Positions 7,948-16,684 of a stretch of 64,000 bases of DNA are shown here, one piece after another. The stretch is taken from positions 1-64,000 of the forward strand of contig JAKSJP010000005.1 of NCBI GenBank assembly GCA_024398105.1. The letters run 5' to 3'. The position numbers were made by a program, and so were the translations under genes. Within the stretch, counting starts at the first letter, position 1, and the number at the start of each line of letters is the position of its first letter. The stretch comes from Bacteroidales bacterium. Its GTDB lineage: Bacteria; Bacteroidota; Bacteroidia; Bacteroidales; UBA932. The notes beneath the pieces are model-generated. The model worked only from the letters and a program-made list of their open reading frames with translations. It was not told the DNA's origin and made no database searches.

Positions 7948-10455
7948 CTAAAATCCCTGGAAAGCCGTCCAGCTGGTGTTGGACTCGGCGGTGGTTTCGA
8001 GGTTGTCCGGCAGGTTGACGAAGAAGTCGAAGCCGGTGTATTGTTCGATGGTGTCGACGCTGACGACGTAAGGGGTGAAGTCATTGCTTGGATACACCTT
8101 GTGGTCGAGCCAGAAGCCGATCGCGCTTGCAGATGTGATGGAGCTTCCGCTTCGCTTAACCTTGAGGACTACCTTCCAATAGTAGTTTGGAACAGGGATG
8201 GTCTTTGGCTGGACAGTCTCCTTTGCGGCAGTCAGGTACTTGACAGTCTCGTTGCCTCCCTTCTTCTGGAAGGTCGCGCCGGTCACGACATAGACCGTAT
8301 CGGTGCCTTCGGTCAGTTCCCTGATTTTGCCTTCAACGTTGCTCCAGATTGAATTGTTGAAACTGTTCTGGATCTGAGGGGTCTGATTGGTGGCATAATA
8401 GGTCTGGGACCTGCGGGTGTTGTCGTCCTTGCGGTCGGCTGCAGGGACCTGATGGCCACGGGAATAGGTCGCGTTGCCATAGTTGGTTCCATAGCTGTTG
8501 GAAATGATATTGATCTGAATCTCCTGATCTAGCTGTGGGTTGAAATCCCAGGTAGTCGTGCTTGCTGAGCCTGATACGTGTGATTTCGTAAGCGGATACG
8601 CCGACCAAAGAGAAGTATACATGGACTTGTCATATAAGTATGTATAGTTTCTCGAGCTCTTTTCTCCGAAATGGCCGACGAAGTATCTGTCTCCCGTTGT
8701 ATATGCAGGGAGCTCAAGCCAGTGCTGAGGAGGGGCGGTGCTTTCTGTACTTGTCGAGAAAGGCTTCACTCCGCTGTAATATTCCTTTCCGGCTACCTGG
8801 ATGACAGCGCGGTAGTAGTATGTGGTACCTGCTGCCAGGCTCTCAGCATTGACAGAGAAGCTGCCGTTTGGATGGCCCAGACCTCCTTCGTTATAATGGA
8901 TGGTCCTGTCCAGGGTTTCGGGAGAAAGACCTATCTCGAAGCGGGCCTCGACAGGGTTCTCTGTGGCTCCTGAGTATGAGGCAGCCAGGACTGCCGATGA
9001 CGCTGTGGCTTCTTCGACATCCTTGACCATGACTACCGGATCCGGTGTGCCAGGATTCGACCCCTCAGTAGACTCAAGGGTGACTGTGACCGATGACAGG
9101 GTAATATAGCTTGTGGCGCCATCTGGTCTTGTGAATGTCACGGTCGAAGCTTTTCCGCTCCATGAGAGCTCATCCGTTGTCGATGTACATGTTCCTCCGT
9201 TCGTGGTGACATCCTCCTTTCCTCCTGAAATGCCCCATACGACCGAGGTCATGGCATATCCATTAGGGGCATCGAACTTGATCGTGTTTGACTTGTAGAA
9301 TCTTATCGATGTGGAGTTTGCATATAGGCTGCTTCCGTTTCTTGTGTAGGTTATCTGTACATTGTCCTTGGTCTGGATTACTTCGTTCTTCGTAGTGCCG
9401 CTGAAAGTTACGGTCTCGCCCCAGGTTGAATATCCAAGGCTACCGAACTCAACGGTGGTAGGCTGATTTGAAGTCAGATCTTCCCTGTCCGCGGAGTTCA
9501 TGTTGACTGTCAGTAGATTCCTTTTGTTGCGAAGGAATGTCTTTGGATTCGTTGACAGGTCGATGTCCCTTGTGTATCTTGCGGCATCGGTCACGATCTC
9601 GACCTTGATCCTTGTCGCTGTGAATTCAAGAGTTGAGAACCATGCTGATATGCTGCCGGTTTCATCGAGAGCTATGCCGTCACTGCTCTTCAATGTGACT
9701 GAGTTCACTCCTTTGCTTCCGTCGATTGTACCCTCCAGGAGGTTCAATGTGACTGAGCCGACAATCTTTGCGTCGTCCTGTGCGGTAAGGGTGATGCTCT
9801 TGACGACTTCCCCATCCTCTGCGCCCTTGAGGCTCTTGAATGTGATCTGTGACAATGCCACCATTCTCTTGAACTCCATAGGGACTACGGTTGTTTCTTT
9901 GATCACCTCTGCGTATGCTGTCGTGGAGCGACCTACCATGATATCGGCGCCTGCGTCGAATGATTCGGTGGAAAGCGCCTGGGACGCCTTCAGGGTCACT
10001 GTCGCCTCCGGAGCATTCTTGAAATCCGCCGATGAGAACAGCGATGCTGGATATGCTGAGAAGAACTGATATGATCCCGGCTTGGTCCATGTGAATATCG
10101 AACTCGATCCCATCGTGAACTCGGCGACGGATGCATCTTTCTCAAGTGCATTGCTCGTATAGATCTTAGCACCTGATGCTGGTGCGTCATCGGACTTCGC
10201 CTGCCAGTACTGTCCGTCACGAAGACATGCCACCTTGATCTTGTCGCCTGCCTTCCACGTCACGGCCTTGAGTCCATTGTTCCAGCCGGTCTTGGTCACT
10301 TCGTCTACTGCTGGCTTTGATGCCACGAATGTGATCAGTGCATCATTCTCTGCCTTCTCCACCCCACTGTTCTTCGTGCAGGATGCAAGTGACACAAGCG
10401 ATGCACTTGCCATGATCAAGCTCATGGCCATTGATAAAATACTGTTCCTTCTCAT
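7948..10455 (-). CDS. Lipoprotein with fimbrillin-like N-terminus and NUC1 DNA/RNA endonuclease C-terminus
   Basis: The protein is 835 aa. A lipoprotein signal (MRRNSILSMAMSLIMASASL then a Cys in LASC) anchors it at the envelope. Residues of about 30-320 resemble fimbrillin/Mfa-like domains (TKTGWNNGLKAVTWKAGDKI). A beta-rich region follows, then an Fn3-like domain near residues 480-570 (GTTYYYRAVI). The last 260 residues match the beta-beta-alpha-metal non-specific endonuclease family: the RGHQVPAADR motif with catalytic H668, followed by the metal-binding Asn segment NQTPQIQNSF and a W...E helix. It would degrade extracellular DNA or RNA. It is preceded by a 48-codon microprotein gene 11 bp upstream, a common arrangement before fimbrillin-like genes. 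It ends at a strong bidirectional terminator. Confidence 0.85.
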   Translation of the reverse strand: MRRNSILSMAMSLIMASASLVSLASCTKNSGVEKAENDALITFVASKPAVDEVTKTGWNNGLKAVTWKAGDKIKVACLRDGQYWQAKSDDAPASGAKIYTSNALEKDASVAEFTMGSSSIFTWTKPGSYQFFSAYPASLFSSADFKNAPEATVTLKASQALSTESFDAGADIMVGRSTTAYAEVIKETTVVPMEFKRMVALSQITFKSLKGAEDGEVVKSITLTAQDDAKIVGSVTLNLLEGTIDGSKGVNSVTLKSSDGIALDETGSISAWFSTLEFTATRIKVEIVTDAARYTRDIDLSTNPKTFLRNKRNLLTVNMNSADREDLTSNQPTTVEFGSLGYSTWGETVTFSGTTKNEVIQTKDNVQITYTRNGSSLYANSTSIRFYKSNTIKFDAPNGYAMTSVVWGISGGKEDVTTNGGTCTSTTDELSWSGKASTVTFTRPDGATSYITLSSVTVTLESTEGSNPGTPDPVVMVKDVEEATASSAVLAASYSGATENPVEARFEIGLSPETLDRTIHYNEGGLGHPNGSFSVNAESLAAGTTYYYRAVIQVAGKEYYSGVKPFSTSTESTAPPQHWLELPAYTTGDRYFVGHFGEKSSRNYTYLYDKSMYTSLWSAYPLTKSHVSGSASTTTWDFNPQLDQEIQINIISNSYGTNYGNATYSRGHQVPAADRKDDNTRRSQTYYATNQTPQIQNSFNNSIWSNVEGKIRELTEGTDTVYVVTGATFQKKGGNETVKYLTAAKETVQPKTIPVPNYYWKVVLKVKRSGSSITSASAIGFWLDHKVYPSNDFTPYVVSVDTIEQYTGFDFFVNLPDNLETTAESNTSWTAFQGF

Positions 10456-10466
10456 AGCTGTTCCGG

Positions 10467-10613
10467 TTAAATAGAGCCAAGGTTGTTATCGCCTTCCACG
10501 TCGGCATCTTCGTAGTACCCGTCACTCAGGCATATGATGCTGATGATGGCAATTTCGCGTACTATGACTTCCGGAGAAACATAGGTTTTGCTTGCTAGCT
10601 CTGAATTTTTCAT
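10467..10613 (-). CDS. Microprotein (48 aa) preceding the fimbrillin-like nuclease
   Basis: This small frame reads MKNSELASKTYVSPEVIVRE, then an Ile-rich stretch with one Cys, then an acidic tail DGYYEDADVEGDNN. It ends 11 bp before the nuclease lipoprotein start. Short ORFs of the form MK-S-Y-SPEI-V... with an acidic, Gly/Asp/Tyr-rich end commonly sit just upstream of fimbrillin-like lipoproteins in Bacteroidales. That pattern and the tight spacing support it as a real gene. Function unknown. A TATATTTA box lies about 35 bp upstream. Confidence 0.65.
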   Translation of the reverse strand: MKNSELASKTYVSPEVIVREIAIISIICLSDGYYEDADVEGDNNLGSI

Positions 10614-10692
10614 GGTTAGATAGTTTTTGAATAGCTTTTGACACTCTAAATATACCCAGAAAATGGATAATAGACAACTGATTACCCATTTT

Positions 10693-10789
10693 CCTGTAGG
10701 TCAAATCCACCTACAGCCCAACACCTATCCCCTTGCTACTCAGCTATATACGCATTTCCCTATAGGGCAAGACGCACTACAGGGAAATG
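10693..10789. repeat. Two related stem-loops in an intergenic region
   Basis: CTGTAGGT-N7-ACCTACAG (10694-10716) and CATTTCCCTATAG...CTACAGGGAAATG (10753-10789, one mismatch, 11-nt loop) are similar to each other across the core CCTRTAGGKCAA...CTACAG. They occupy the gap between two minus-strand genes. They may be a small mobile palindrome family, a regulatory site, or a terminator of the upstream gene (10845-12098). No other feature is seen in 10614-10844. Confidence 0.45.
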
Positions 10790-10844
10790 AATAAAACGCA
10801 ATAAATCAATGTCTTAACTGATTGCAAAAGCTCGAAAGGAAATT

Positions 10845-12098
10845 CTACTGCCTTGTCACTCGCCTCCTCAATCTATCCACTGCGTGCTCGAGGGACTCGG
10901 ATGGTTCGAGGATGTTGTAGTCGCCCCAGAAGGCTGGATCGGCGAAGTCGTCGACTCTGTCGTAGAAGGAGTCGGTCAGCTTGAAGGCGTCCTTGGCTGG
11001 GATAGCCTCGACATTCTCGGACTGGACGTCGGTTGCGACCATCTCGGAGACGATCGTGTAGGCGCTGCTGAAAAGGCGCTTTTTCCAGTCGCATTTGAAC
11101 TCCATGCTGCTGCGGACGTAGTGGAGGACGGCGACGCCGTCAACGAGCCTGTAGCTGGCAATGAATGACACCTCGTGCGGCTCGAACTTCATGCCCGCGG
11201 GCTTCCTCTTGAGGATGGCGCCGGTCACGATGTTGGCGTCCCACATGTCGACGCTGTACTCGGCCCTCATGATCGCCAGGGTCTCCTGGTCGATGTAGAT
11301 CTTTGCATTATATAAAGGGTAACGTGTATTGCGGATGAACGGGATCATGTCAACTACGTATACAGGCCTTTCCTGGATCACGGTCGGCGTCGACATCTTA
11401 TAGTCATATGCGCGGAGGTCCTCCTCGAAGAAGAGGTCGTTAGGGTTCTTGACGACGTCGAGAGTAAGCGCGAGGACAGGACCGCCCTGGAGCTTGACTG
11501 AAAGGGTATCGGCCGATTTCTGGCTCATCAGACGCCTTCCCTTCAGAACCTCGACGCGGTCGAAGTCGGTAGGGCGGCTGTACTGGTGCTTGAACATGTC
11601 GACCACAGCCTCAGATACGCTGATGTATCTGTTGCCTTTCCTGGCGGTCTCCCTGTAGAAGCCTCTCTGAAGCACCGGAGCCTTCGGATAGTTGTCCTTC
11701 ACGCGTCTGAGTGCCTCATAGACAAGCATTTCAGGGTCCTGGCTGATGATAGATGCGGCATTCAGCAGGTTCTCGTAAGGCTTGAGGAAGATTCTCATCT
11801 CATGTGCCTCGCTGGCCTTGACTGTCAGCTCGTTGGCATGGTAGCCCACATGCGAGATGAGGATGGTGATGTCTTTGTCTGTGTTCGGGATCTTGAGGCT
11901 GAAGTAGCCGTCTTCGTTGGTGATGGTTCCGAGAGTCGAGCCCTGGATCGCGACGCTCACGAATGGCAGCCTCTGGCTGTCGTCCCTTACGATACCTGAG
12001 ACGGTCAGCAGAGAGTCGACTCGCGACTGTGCAGATGCCACGAAAGGCATTAGCAGAAGGACTGTCAGAAGGGTGAGGAATGGATATCTCTTTGCCAT
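10845..12098 (-). CDS. Secreted carboxypeptidase-regulatory-like domain protein
   Basis: The protein is 417 aa with a signal peptide (MAKRYPFLTLLTVLLLMPFV, cleavage after ASA). Residues of about 30-115 form a CarboxypepD_reg-like beta-sandwich (VSGIVRDDSQRLPFVSVAIQ, then GTITNEDGYFSL). This is the domain usually found at the front of TonB receptors, but no plug or barrel follows. The remaining 300 residues are a conserved Bacteroidales region of unknown function, related in style to DUF5686-like periplasmic proteins. An envelope-associated role is inferred. The promoter box TATATTTG lies about 30 bp upstream and faces a divergent promoter for the next gene. Confidence 0.7.
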   Translation of the reverse strand: MAKRYPFLTLLTVLLLMPFVASAQSRVDSLLTVSGIVRDDSQRLPFVSVAIQGSTLGTITNEDGYFSLKIPNTDKDITILISHVGYHANELTVKASEAHEMRIFLKPYENLLNAASIISQDPEMLVYEALRRVKDNYPKAPVLQRGFYRETARKGNRYISVSEAVVDMFKHQYSRPTDFDRVEVLKGRRLMSQKSADTLSVKLQGGPVLALTLDVVKNPNDLFFEEDLRAYDYKMSTPTVIQERPVYVVDMIPFIRNTRYPLYNAKIYIDQETLAIMRAEYSVDMWDANIVTGAILKRKPAGMKFEPHEVSFIASYRLVDGVAVLHYVRSSMEFKCDWKKRLFSSAYTIVSEMVATDVQSENVEAIPAKDAFKLTDSFYDRVDDFADPAFWGDYNILEPSESLEHAVDRLRRRVTRQ

Positions 12099-12127
12099 GT
12101 TGATCTCTGTTTATGGATTATTGCCGT

Positions 12128-12135
12128 CAAATATA
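12128..12135 (-). promoter_or_regulatory. -7 box TATATTTG, minus strand
   Basis: The box exactly matches the Bacteroidota consensus TAnnTTTG, 29 bp before the ATG at 12098. No clear -33 TTG is seen. Confidence 0.5.
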
Positions 12136-12149
12136 CTGAAAAATTAGTC

Positions 12150-12157
12150 TATATTTG
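12150..12157 (+). promoter_or_regulatory. -7 box TATATTTG, plus strand
   Basis: This is a consensus TAnnTTTG box 39 bp before the ATG of the SLOG gene. It lies back to back with the minus-strand box 14 bp away. Confidence 0.5.
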
Positions 12158-12196
12158 TCAGAGCGTTTTAAAATCATCTGATATATAATAGTTTAT

Positions 12197-12778
12197 ATGA
12201 GCAAGAAGATAGTTGCGGTGCTTGGCGACGCCATCGCTGAGCCCGGTTCTGATAAGTATCGTCTCGCCTACGAGACGGGCAAGATGTTGGTTGACCATGG
12301 TTACCGCGTGCAGAGTGGTGGCATGGGAGGAATCATGCGTGCAGTCTGCGAGGGCGCCCATGCTTCCGAGAAGTATACAGAAGGAGATACCATAGGCATA
12401 CTCCCTTCTTTCGACAGGAACAAGTGCAATGAGTACGTCGACATCGCAATCCCGACCGGCCTTGATATAGTAAGGAACGCGCTGACCGGAAATGCCGATG
12501 CGGTCGTGGCGATCGGAGGTGGTGCAGGCACCTTGGCGGAGATGGCATCATGCTGGTCAGAACTCAGGTTGATCATCGCCTATCGTACTGTCCCCGGCTG
12601 GGCGCAGAATCTTGCCGACACCAGGATCGACGGTCGTATCAGGTACCCTGAGATCGAAGACGACAAGGTCTATGGTGCTGATACACCGCAAGATGTAGCC
12701 AGGATTCTTGAGGAAAAAATGGATCTTTATACCAAAGGTTTCGTGGGAATCAGCTGGATCGATCCGCGTAAAGGATGA
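12197..12778 (+). CDS. TIGR00725-type SLOG/LOG-like nucleotide-binding protein
   Basis: This is a 193-aa Rossmann-like protein of the SLOG superfamily, related to lysine-decarboxylase-like LOG proteins. Visible motifs are the N-terminal AVLGDAIAEPGSDKY strand-loop, the phosphate-binding VQSGGMGGIMRAVCEGA loop, and GGGAGTLAEMASCW, the counterpart of the PGGxGTxxE motif. LOG proteins release cytokinin-like bases from nucleotide monophosphates; the TIGR00725 branch has no proven substrate. It is monocistronic, with its own promoter box and a divergent neighbour. Confidence 0.8.
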   Translation: MSKKIVAVLGDAIAEPGSDKYRLAYETGKMLVDHGYRVQSGGMGGIMRAVCEGAHASEKYTEGDTIGILPSFDRNKCNEYVDIAIPTGLDIVRNALTGNADAVVAIGGGAGTLAEMASCWSELRLIIAYRTVPGWAQNLADTRIDGRIRYPEIEDDKVYGADTPQDVARILEEKMDLYTKGFVGISWIDPRKG

Positions 12779-12911
12779 AAAAATACATTCGTTAATGGCC
12801 GGAAGGTGGAAAAATTGAATGATAATAGGGGTAAATATCGCAATTTCGTTGAATTATTGACCAGTCCCCTTTTTCAGTTGAAAAATACACTTTCTTGATA
12901 ATGTGATTAAT

Positions 12912-13046
12912 TATTTTTGTCACTGCATTCTAGGAGCATTGGTCACGTTCTAGTGATAGATGCTGTTTGAATGAGTTGTTTATTAACGAATAGGTAGATA
13001 GTGTGTTTAAGGGTACGCTGTGAAGCGAACCCTTAAGCCTTTTTTA
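12912..13046 (+). ncRNA. Candidate structured small RNA
   Basis: A TATTTTTG -7 box (12912-12919) predicts a start near 12925. It is followed at once by a 48-nt nested stem-loop with arms CATTC/GAATG, AGCAT/ATGCT and TCAC/GTGA separated by symmetric 4/4 and 3/3 internal loops (12926-12973). A rho-independent terminator closes the region. No credible ORF is present. A transcript of about 120 nt is inferred. It could instead be part of a leader for the chromate transporter genes, but those have their own box downstream. Confidence 0.45.
13009..13046 (+). terminator. Rho-independent terminator
   Basis: AAGGGT-A-CGCT-GTGA-AGCG-A-ACCCTT forms a stem with one A/A mismatch, followed by CCTTTTTT. It ends the candidate RNA or the transcript of the SLOG gene. 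Confidence 0.7.
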
Positions 13047-13095
13047 TGGGGTTCTGTTTCCTGACCGTTTGCATCTCTCTTCCGAAAATAATCGC

Positions 13096-13103
13096 TATCT
13101 TTG
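13096..13103 (+). promoter_or_regulatory. -7 box TATCTTTG for the chromate transporter pair
   Basis: This is a consensus box 19 bp before the ATG at 13123. A TTTG lies 24 bp further upstream, longer than the usual 19-20 bp spacing. Confidence 0.5.
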
Positions 13104-13122
13104 CGACCCAACAAGTTAACAG

Positions 13123-13686
13123 ATGCTCTTCAAGTTCTTCATGGTATGCAATAAGATCGGTGCCTTCACCCTGGGTGGCGGCTTCGCGATGATCCCTATC
13201 ATGGAGAGAGAATTCGTCGACAAGTACCATTGGCTTGACAAGCAGGAGTTCGTGGACATCCTTCTTGTCGCCCAGACTACTCCAGGCATCTTCGCTGTCG
13301 ACATGGCAAGCCATATCGGCTATAAGCTCAAGGGTGTAAGAGGCGGAATCGTAGGAGCCATCGGCATCGCGCTTCCTTCCATCATAGCGATCACAGTCAT
13401 CGCGATGTTCTTCCAGAACTTCAAGGACAATATCTGGGTGGAGAAGTTCTTCAAGGGCGTGCGCCCGGCAGTAGTCGCGCTGATCGCGGCGCCGTGCTTC
13501 CGTCTTGCGCAGAAGGCCAATCTCAACAGGTACACATTCTGGATCCCGATTGTCAGCTGCCTTCTTATCTGGCTGCTGGGCGTCTCCCCTATCCTGATCA
13601 TACTTGCAGCGGGAGTCGGCGGTTTCCTGTATGGCCGCTACGAGACGAGGCGTGGGACTGATAACCAGAAGGAGGACAGGCGATGA
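13123..13686 (+). CDS. Chromate transporter, first half (short-chain CHR)
   Basis: This 187-aa membrane protein is of the CHR family. The hallmark is FTLGGGFAMIPIMEREFV near the N-terminus, followed by TTPGIFAVDMASHIGYKLKG and four to five hydrophobic segments. CHR proteins export chromate or related anions across the inner membrane. In Bacteroidota the transporter is often split into two homologous half-proteins encoded side by side, as here. The stop codon overlaps the start of the second half by 4 bp. Whether chromate is the true substrate is unknown. Confidence 0.88.
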   Translation: MLFKFFMVCNKIGAFTLGGGFAMIPIMEREFVDKYHWLDKQEFVDILLVAQTTPGIFAVDMASHIGYKLKGVRGGIVGAIGIALPSIIAITVIAMFFQNFKDNIWVEKFFKGVRPAVVALIAAPCFRLAQKANLNRYTFWIPIVSCLLIWLLGVSPILIILAAGVGGFLYGRYETRRGTDNQKEDRR

Positions 13687-14258
13687 ACATCTTCCTCAAG
13701 CTCTTCATTACCTTCTCGAAGATCGGTATCTTCAACTTCGGAGGCGGCTACGCGATGCTATCGCTCATCCAGAACGAGGCTGTCGTGAAGAACGGTTGGC
13801 TGACCAATGCAGAGTTCGCGGACATCGTCGCGATCAGCCAAAGTACCCCGGGACCTATCGGAATCAATGCGGCGACCTATGTCGGATACACCTCAGTGAT
13901 GAACGAGGGCTATTCGCAGGGTCTTGCCGTCGTCGGAGCCGTGCTAGCATCGCTCTCAGTCATCTGGCTTCCTTTCATCCTGATGATCGCGATCAGCCGA
14001 TATATCATGAGCCATAAGGACTCCAAGGCAATCAAGGATGTCTTCCGCGGTCTCCGTCCGACCATCGTCGGTCTCATCGGCGCCGCAGCCCTCCTCCTCA
14101 TGACCAGTGAGAACTTCGGCTCGCCTGCCGAAAATCCTTATCTCTTCGCGCTGAGCATAGCGATCTTCTTCGCGTCCTTCTACCTCACGGGCTTCAGGAA
14201 GGCGAATCCTATCCTTGTGATGCTGGTCTGCGGAGTCCTTGGTATTATCTTTTACTAG
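13683..14258 (+). CDS. Chromate transporter, second half (short-chain CHR)
   Basis: This 191-aa homologue of the preceding half has the same landmarks: FNFGGGYAMLSLIQNEAV, then ISQSTPGPIGINAATYVGY. Hydrophobic helices continue to the C-terminus. The halves probably assemble as an antiparallel heterodimer in the inner membrane. It begins within the stop of the first gene (ATGA). Its 3' end overlaps the convergent MFS gene by 14 bp. Confidence 0.88.
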   Translation: MNIFLKLFITFSKIGIFNFGGGYAMLSLIQNEAVVKNGWLTNAEFADIVAISQSTPGPIGINAATYVGYTSVMNEGYSQGLAVVGAVLASLSVIWLPFILMIAISRYIMSHKDSKAIKDVFRGLRPTIVGLIGAAALLLMTSENFGSPAENPYLFALSIAIFFASFYLTGFRKANPILVMLVCGVLGIIFY

Positions 14259-15429
14259 TCTTTATCGTCGCTGCGTACGCGCTGTTGCAGAGTCCGAGGA
14301 CTGCTGAGACGATGAACAGTGTCTCAATTCCTAGAGTCTTCCAGATCCATCCGCCAAGCAGGGCGATGAAGATTGTGATCAGGTGGTTCACAGAGATTCC
14401 CGTCGAGATGGTCGCCCTCATCTCCTCCTTGTTGTCAGAGATGTCCTGGACATAGACGTTGGATGCCATCGACGCAAGCGAGATGACCGAGTCGAGGATG
14501 TAGTTGACGCAGCATACGATGAACGCCACGTGCATAGGGAAGATGCGGTGCGCGAAGCCGTAGAAGAAGCAGACGATCACGAGGATCAGGGTGTCTGCGA
14601 TCATCACCGGCTTATAGCCTATCTTGTCGATCAGTCTTCCGACCATGGGGGCAAGAAGGAAGCATGCAATCGCGGAGATCGCGAAGAGCAGACTGATGAC
14701 TCCAGCGTCCGCCTTATAGAAGAGGATCAGCACGTAGGGACCGAAGGTGAAGAACACCTGCTTCCTCGCTCCGTAGAAGACCTCGAGCATGTAGTACTTG
14801 CTGAACTTCTTCCTGAAGTAGAAACGGCTCTTGGACTTGTCTGTGACGCTGTTTCCGGTGAGCCTGAACGACACGAGCATCGCTATGCCAAGGAACGCTG
14901 CGGCTGCCATGAACATAGGCTTGAACAGACCCGAGCCCCCGATCAGGGCGAACAGGGCGATGACGACTGCGTATCCGGCCAGGTTGCCGATCTGGTAGAC
15001 GGAATTCTGGTAGCCGAGCGCCTGGCCGCCGTAGCCGGTCTTCGAGTATTCGAGAGACAGGGTGTTCTTCATTCCGAGCTGGATGTGCTCGCCGGTCGAG
15101 TAGATGAAGATGGCCAGGATGACCAGGAACTTGGTCGGCGATATGGCTGCCTGGAGTGTCATTCCGAGGAACATGATTATCATGCCCATCTTGTACATCT
15201 TCTCGGCCGAGAAGCGGTAGAAGATCGCGAGTATCACCACCAGAAGCAAACCTGGGACCTCACGGAAGAACTCGGTAATGCCTCGGTCCATCTCGTTGAT
15301 CCTGACGACCTCGGCCATGTAGTTGTCGAGCACGCCTTTGTAGAGGCCGAATCCGATAGCCGAGAGTATGAGTGAAAGGAAGAGGGCCTTGTATCTCGAT
15401 CCTTCCTTGAATATTGCCGTCGTTGTCAT
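14245..15429 (-). CDS. MFS transporter
   Basis: This is a 394-aa, twelve-helix major facilitator protein. The N-terminal half contains an acidic helix (LYKGVLDNYMAEVVRI) and TGEHIQLGMKNTLSLEYS. The second half carries an MFS loop-like APMVGRLIDKIGYKPVMIAD. The substrate is not predictable; the family includes sugar and drug carriers. The gene is convergent with the chromate transporter genes, with a 14-bp overlap of the ends. No consensus promoter box was found just upstream. Confidence 0.8.
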   Translation of the reverse strand: MTTTAIFKEGSRYKALFLSLILSAIGFGLYKGVLDNYMAEVVRINEMDRGITEFFREVPGLLLVVILAIFYRFSAEKMYKMGMIIMFLGMTLQAAISPTKFLVILAIFIYSTGEHIQLGMKNTLSLEYSKTGYGGQALGYQNSVYQIGNLAGYAVVIALFALIGGSGLFKPMFMAAAAFLGIAMLVSFRLTGNSVTDKSKSRFYFRKKFSKYYMLEVFYGARKQVFFTFGPYVLILFYKADAGVISLLFAISAIACFLLAPMVGRLIDKIGYKPVMIADTLILVIVCFFYGFAHRIFPMHVAFIVCCVNYILDSVISLASMASNVYVQDISDNKEEMRATISTGISVNHLITIFIALLGGWIWKTLGIETLFIVSAVLGLCNSAYAATIKTSKR

Positions 15430-15486
15430 CTGTCAAGTTGTTTCAGATGGCGAAGTTAGCAAAAAAGCGGGACAATCAGCACGTCC

Positions 15487-16629
15487 TTACTCCTTCGACT
15501 TTGTTGGAATAGAAAACTTTGCATAGAAGGTGACAGGCCATGCGTTGTCGAAGAACTCCATGCCATTGCCGACCTTTCCGAAGGAGAAAACCTGCTGATA
15601 GCCGAGATTAGCCCTGACTCCGAGTGCCGCGAAGCCGCCGACCTTGAAGCCTGCACCGAAGAAGACGTTATCGAAAGGTCCCATTCCCATGCCGATGCCG
15701 CCATCCAGGTAGATATTGAAATCCGGGCTGAGATACATGTAGTATCTTGCTCCTGCAGCAATCTGGATTACGTTTTCACGGAATCTCTCAGGACCATAAA
15801 ACGCCTCACCATGGTCGTTATATTTCTTGGTTTCCTGCATTTCACTCAGGTTCTTGTATTCCAGGTTGAAGAAGCAGGCCCACTTGTAGCTCCTTCTGGA
15901 GAACTGGAATTCATATGAAAGTCCGAAACCTAACCCCTGACCTTCCTTTGCCGGACGGTATGTGGCATAGAGATCGATGTTGGAACGTCCTTCACGGTGG
16001 ACTGTCGTCTTAGTGCCGTTGCTCTTGTCAAATACATCAATCAAGTATGCCTCTTCATACCTGAGCCCTTCTACATCGTCTTCTGTAATACCGGTAGGAG
16101 CCAGTGTGACGAAGAGCTGCTGACGGAATGTAGTATTCTCTCTCAGGTAACCAGACCTGCCATCGGTAAGATACATCTTGTTGATCAGGTACGTAGGTTC
16201 TGGATTGGCCTCTGTCGATATGAAGAAGTTGTCCTTGACGTTGGACATCTCATATCTATACAGTCGCGCAGGTCCGTCGCACACTACGCGTAGGAAAGCT
16301 GTCGTTTTCACGAATTCAGGCTGAGGACTCAATGAATAACCAGCCGATATGTCAGACTGAGAATTGTCGTAACTGAAGTCATGACGTTCATAAAGGATTC
16401 CATCGACGAAAAGCGACGTCACATCATTGAGATATGCCACCTCCTCCTTGTCTGTCTCCGATCTCCTGTAGACAATATTGGTCTCCGAGCAGAAATTGCC
16501 GACATTCTTGATCTGGCATTCCGTCTTCTGCCCGTTGTTGTCAATGATCCAGCCATCACTGAATCTTACCTGTGCAGCCATGGATGCGCATGCCAGGATA
16601 GTGATTAGTGTAAGAATTAATTGTTTCAT
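15487..16629 (-). CDS. Secreted outer-membrane beta-barrel-like protein, unknown function
   Basis: The protein is about 380 aa with a signal peptide (MKQLILTLITILACASMAAQ). The start at 16629 was chosen for that signal; an in-frame Met 24 codons upstream would bury it. The first half is a beta-rich domain (VRFSDGWIIDNNGQKTECQI). The last 150 residues show alternating aromatic/Gly strands typical of a small porin-like barrel (ARYYMYLSPDFNIYLDGGIG; GVRANLGYQQVFSFG). No specific family was recognised. It is divergently transcribed from the HAD gene. Confidence 0.6.
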   Translation of the reverse strand: MKQLILTLITILACASMAAQVRFSDGWIIDNNGQKTECQIKNVGNFCSETNIVYRRSETDKEEVAYLNDVTSLFVDGILYERHDFSYDNSQSDISAGYSLSPQPEFVKTTAFLRVVCDGPARLYRYEMSNVKDNFFISTEANPEPTYLINKMYLTDGRSGYLRENTTFRQQLFVTLAPTGITEDDVEGLRYEEAYLIDVFDKSNGTKTTVHREGRSNIDLYATYRPAKEGQGLGFGLSYEFQFSRRSYKWACFFNLEYKNLSEMQETKKYNDHGEAFYGPERFRENVIQIAAGARYYMYLSPDFNIYLDGGIGMGMGPFDNVFFGAGFKVGGFAALGVRANLGYQQVFSFGKVGNGMEFFDNAWPVTFYAKFSIPTKSKE

Positions 16630-16652
16630 GATACAATGTAATGCGTCAAACA

Positions 16653-16679
16653 CAAAATTAGCAAAAAAAACTATCTTTG
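16653..16679. promoter_or_regulatory. Divergent -7 boxes
   Basis: TAATTTTG on the minus strand (16653-16660) serves the barrel protein. TATCTTTG on the plus strand (16672-16679) serves the HAD gene, whose ATG begins only 5 nt after the box. Confidence 0.5.
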
Positions 16680-16684
16680 CATAT

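Noticed and set aside
10522..10710. 62-codon minus-strand frame upstream of the nuclease gene
   Set aside because: It overlaps the better-supported 48-codon microprotein in another frame and has no start context or composition of a real protein.
14383..15375. 330-codon open frame opposite the MFS transporter
   Set aside because: The product is a low-complexity acidic/His-rich string typical of an antisense shadow, while the sense frame is a clear twelve-helix transporter.
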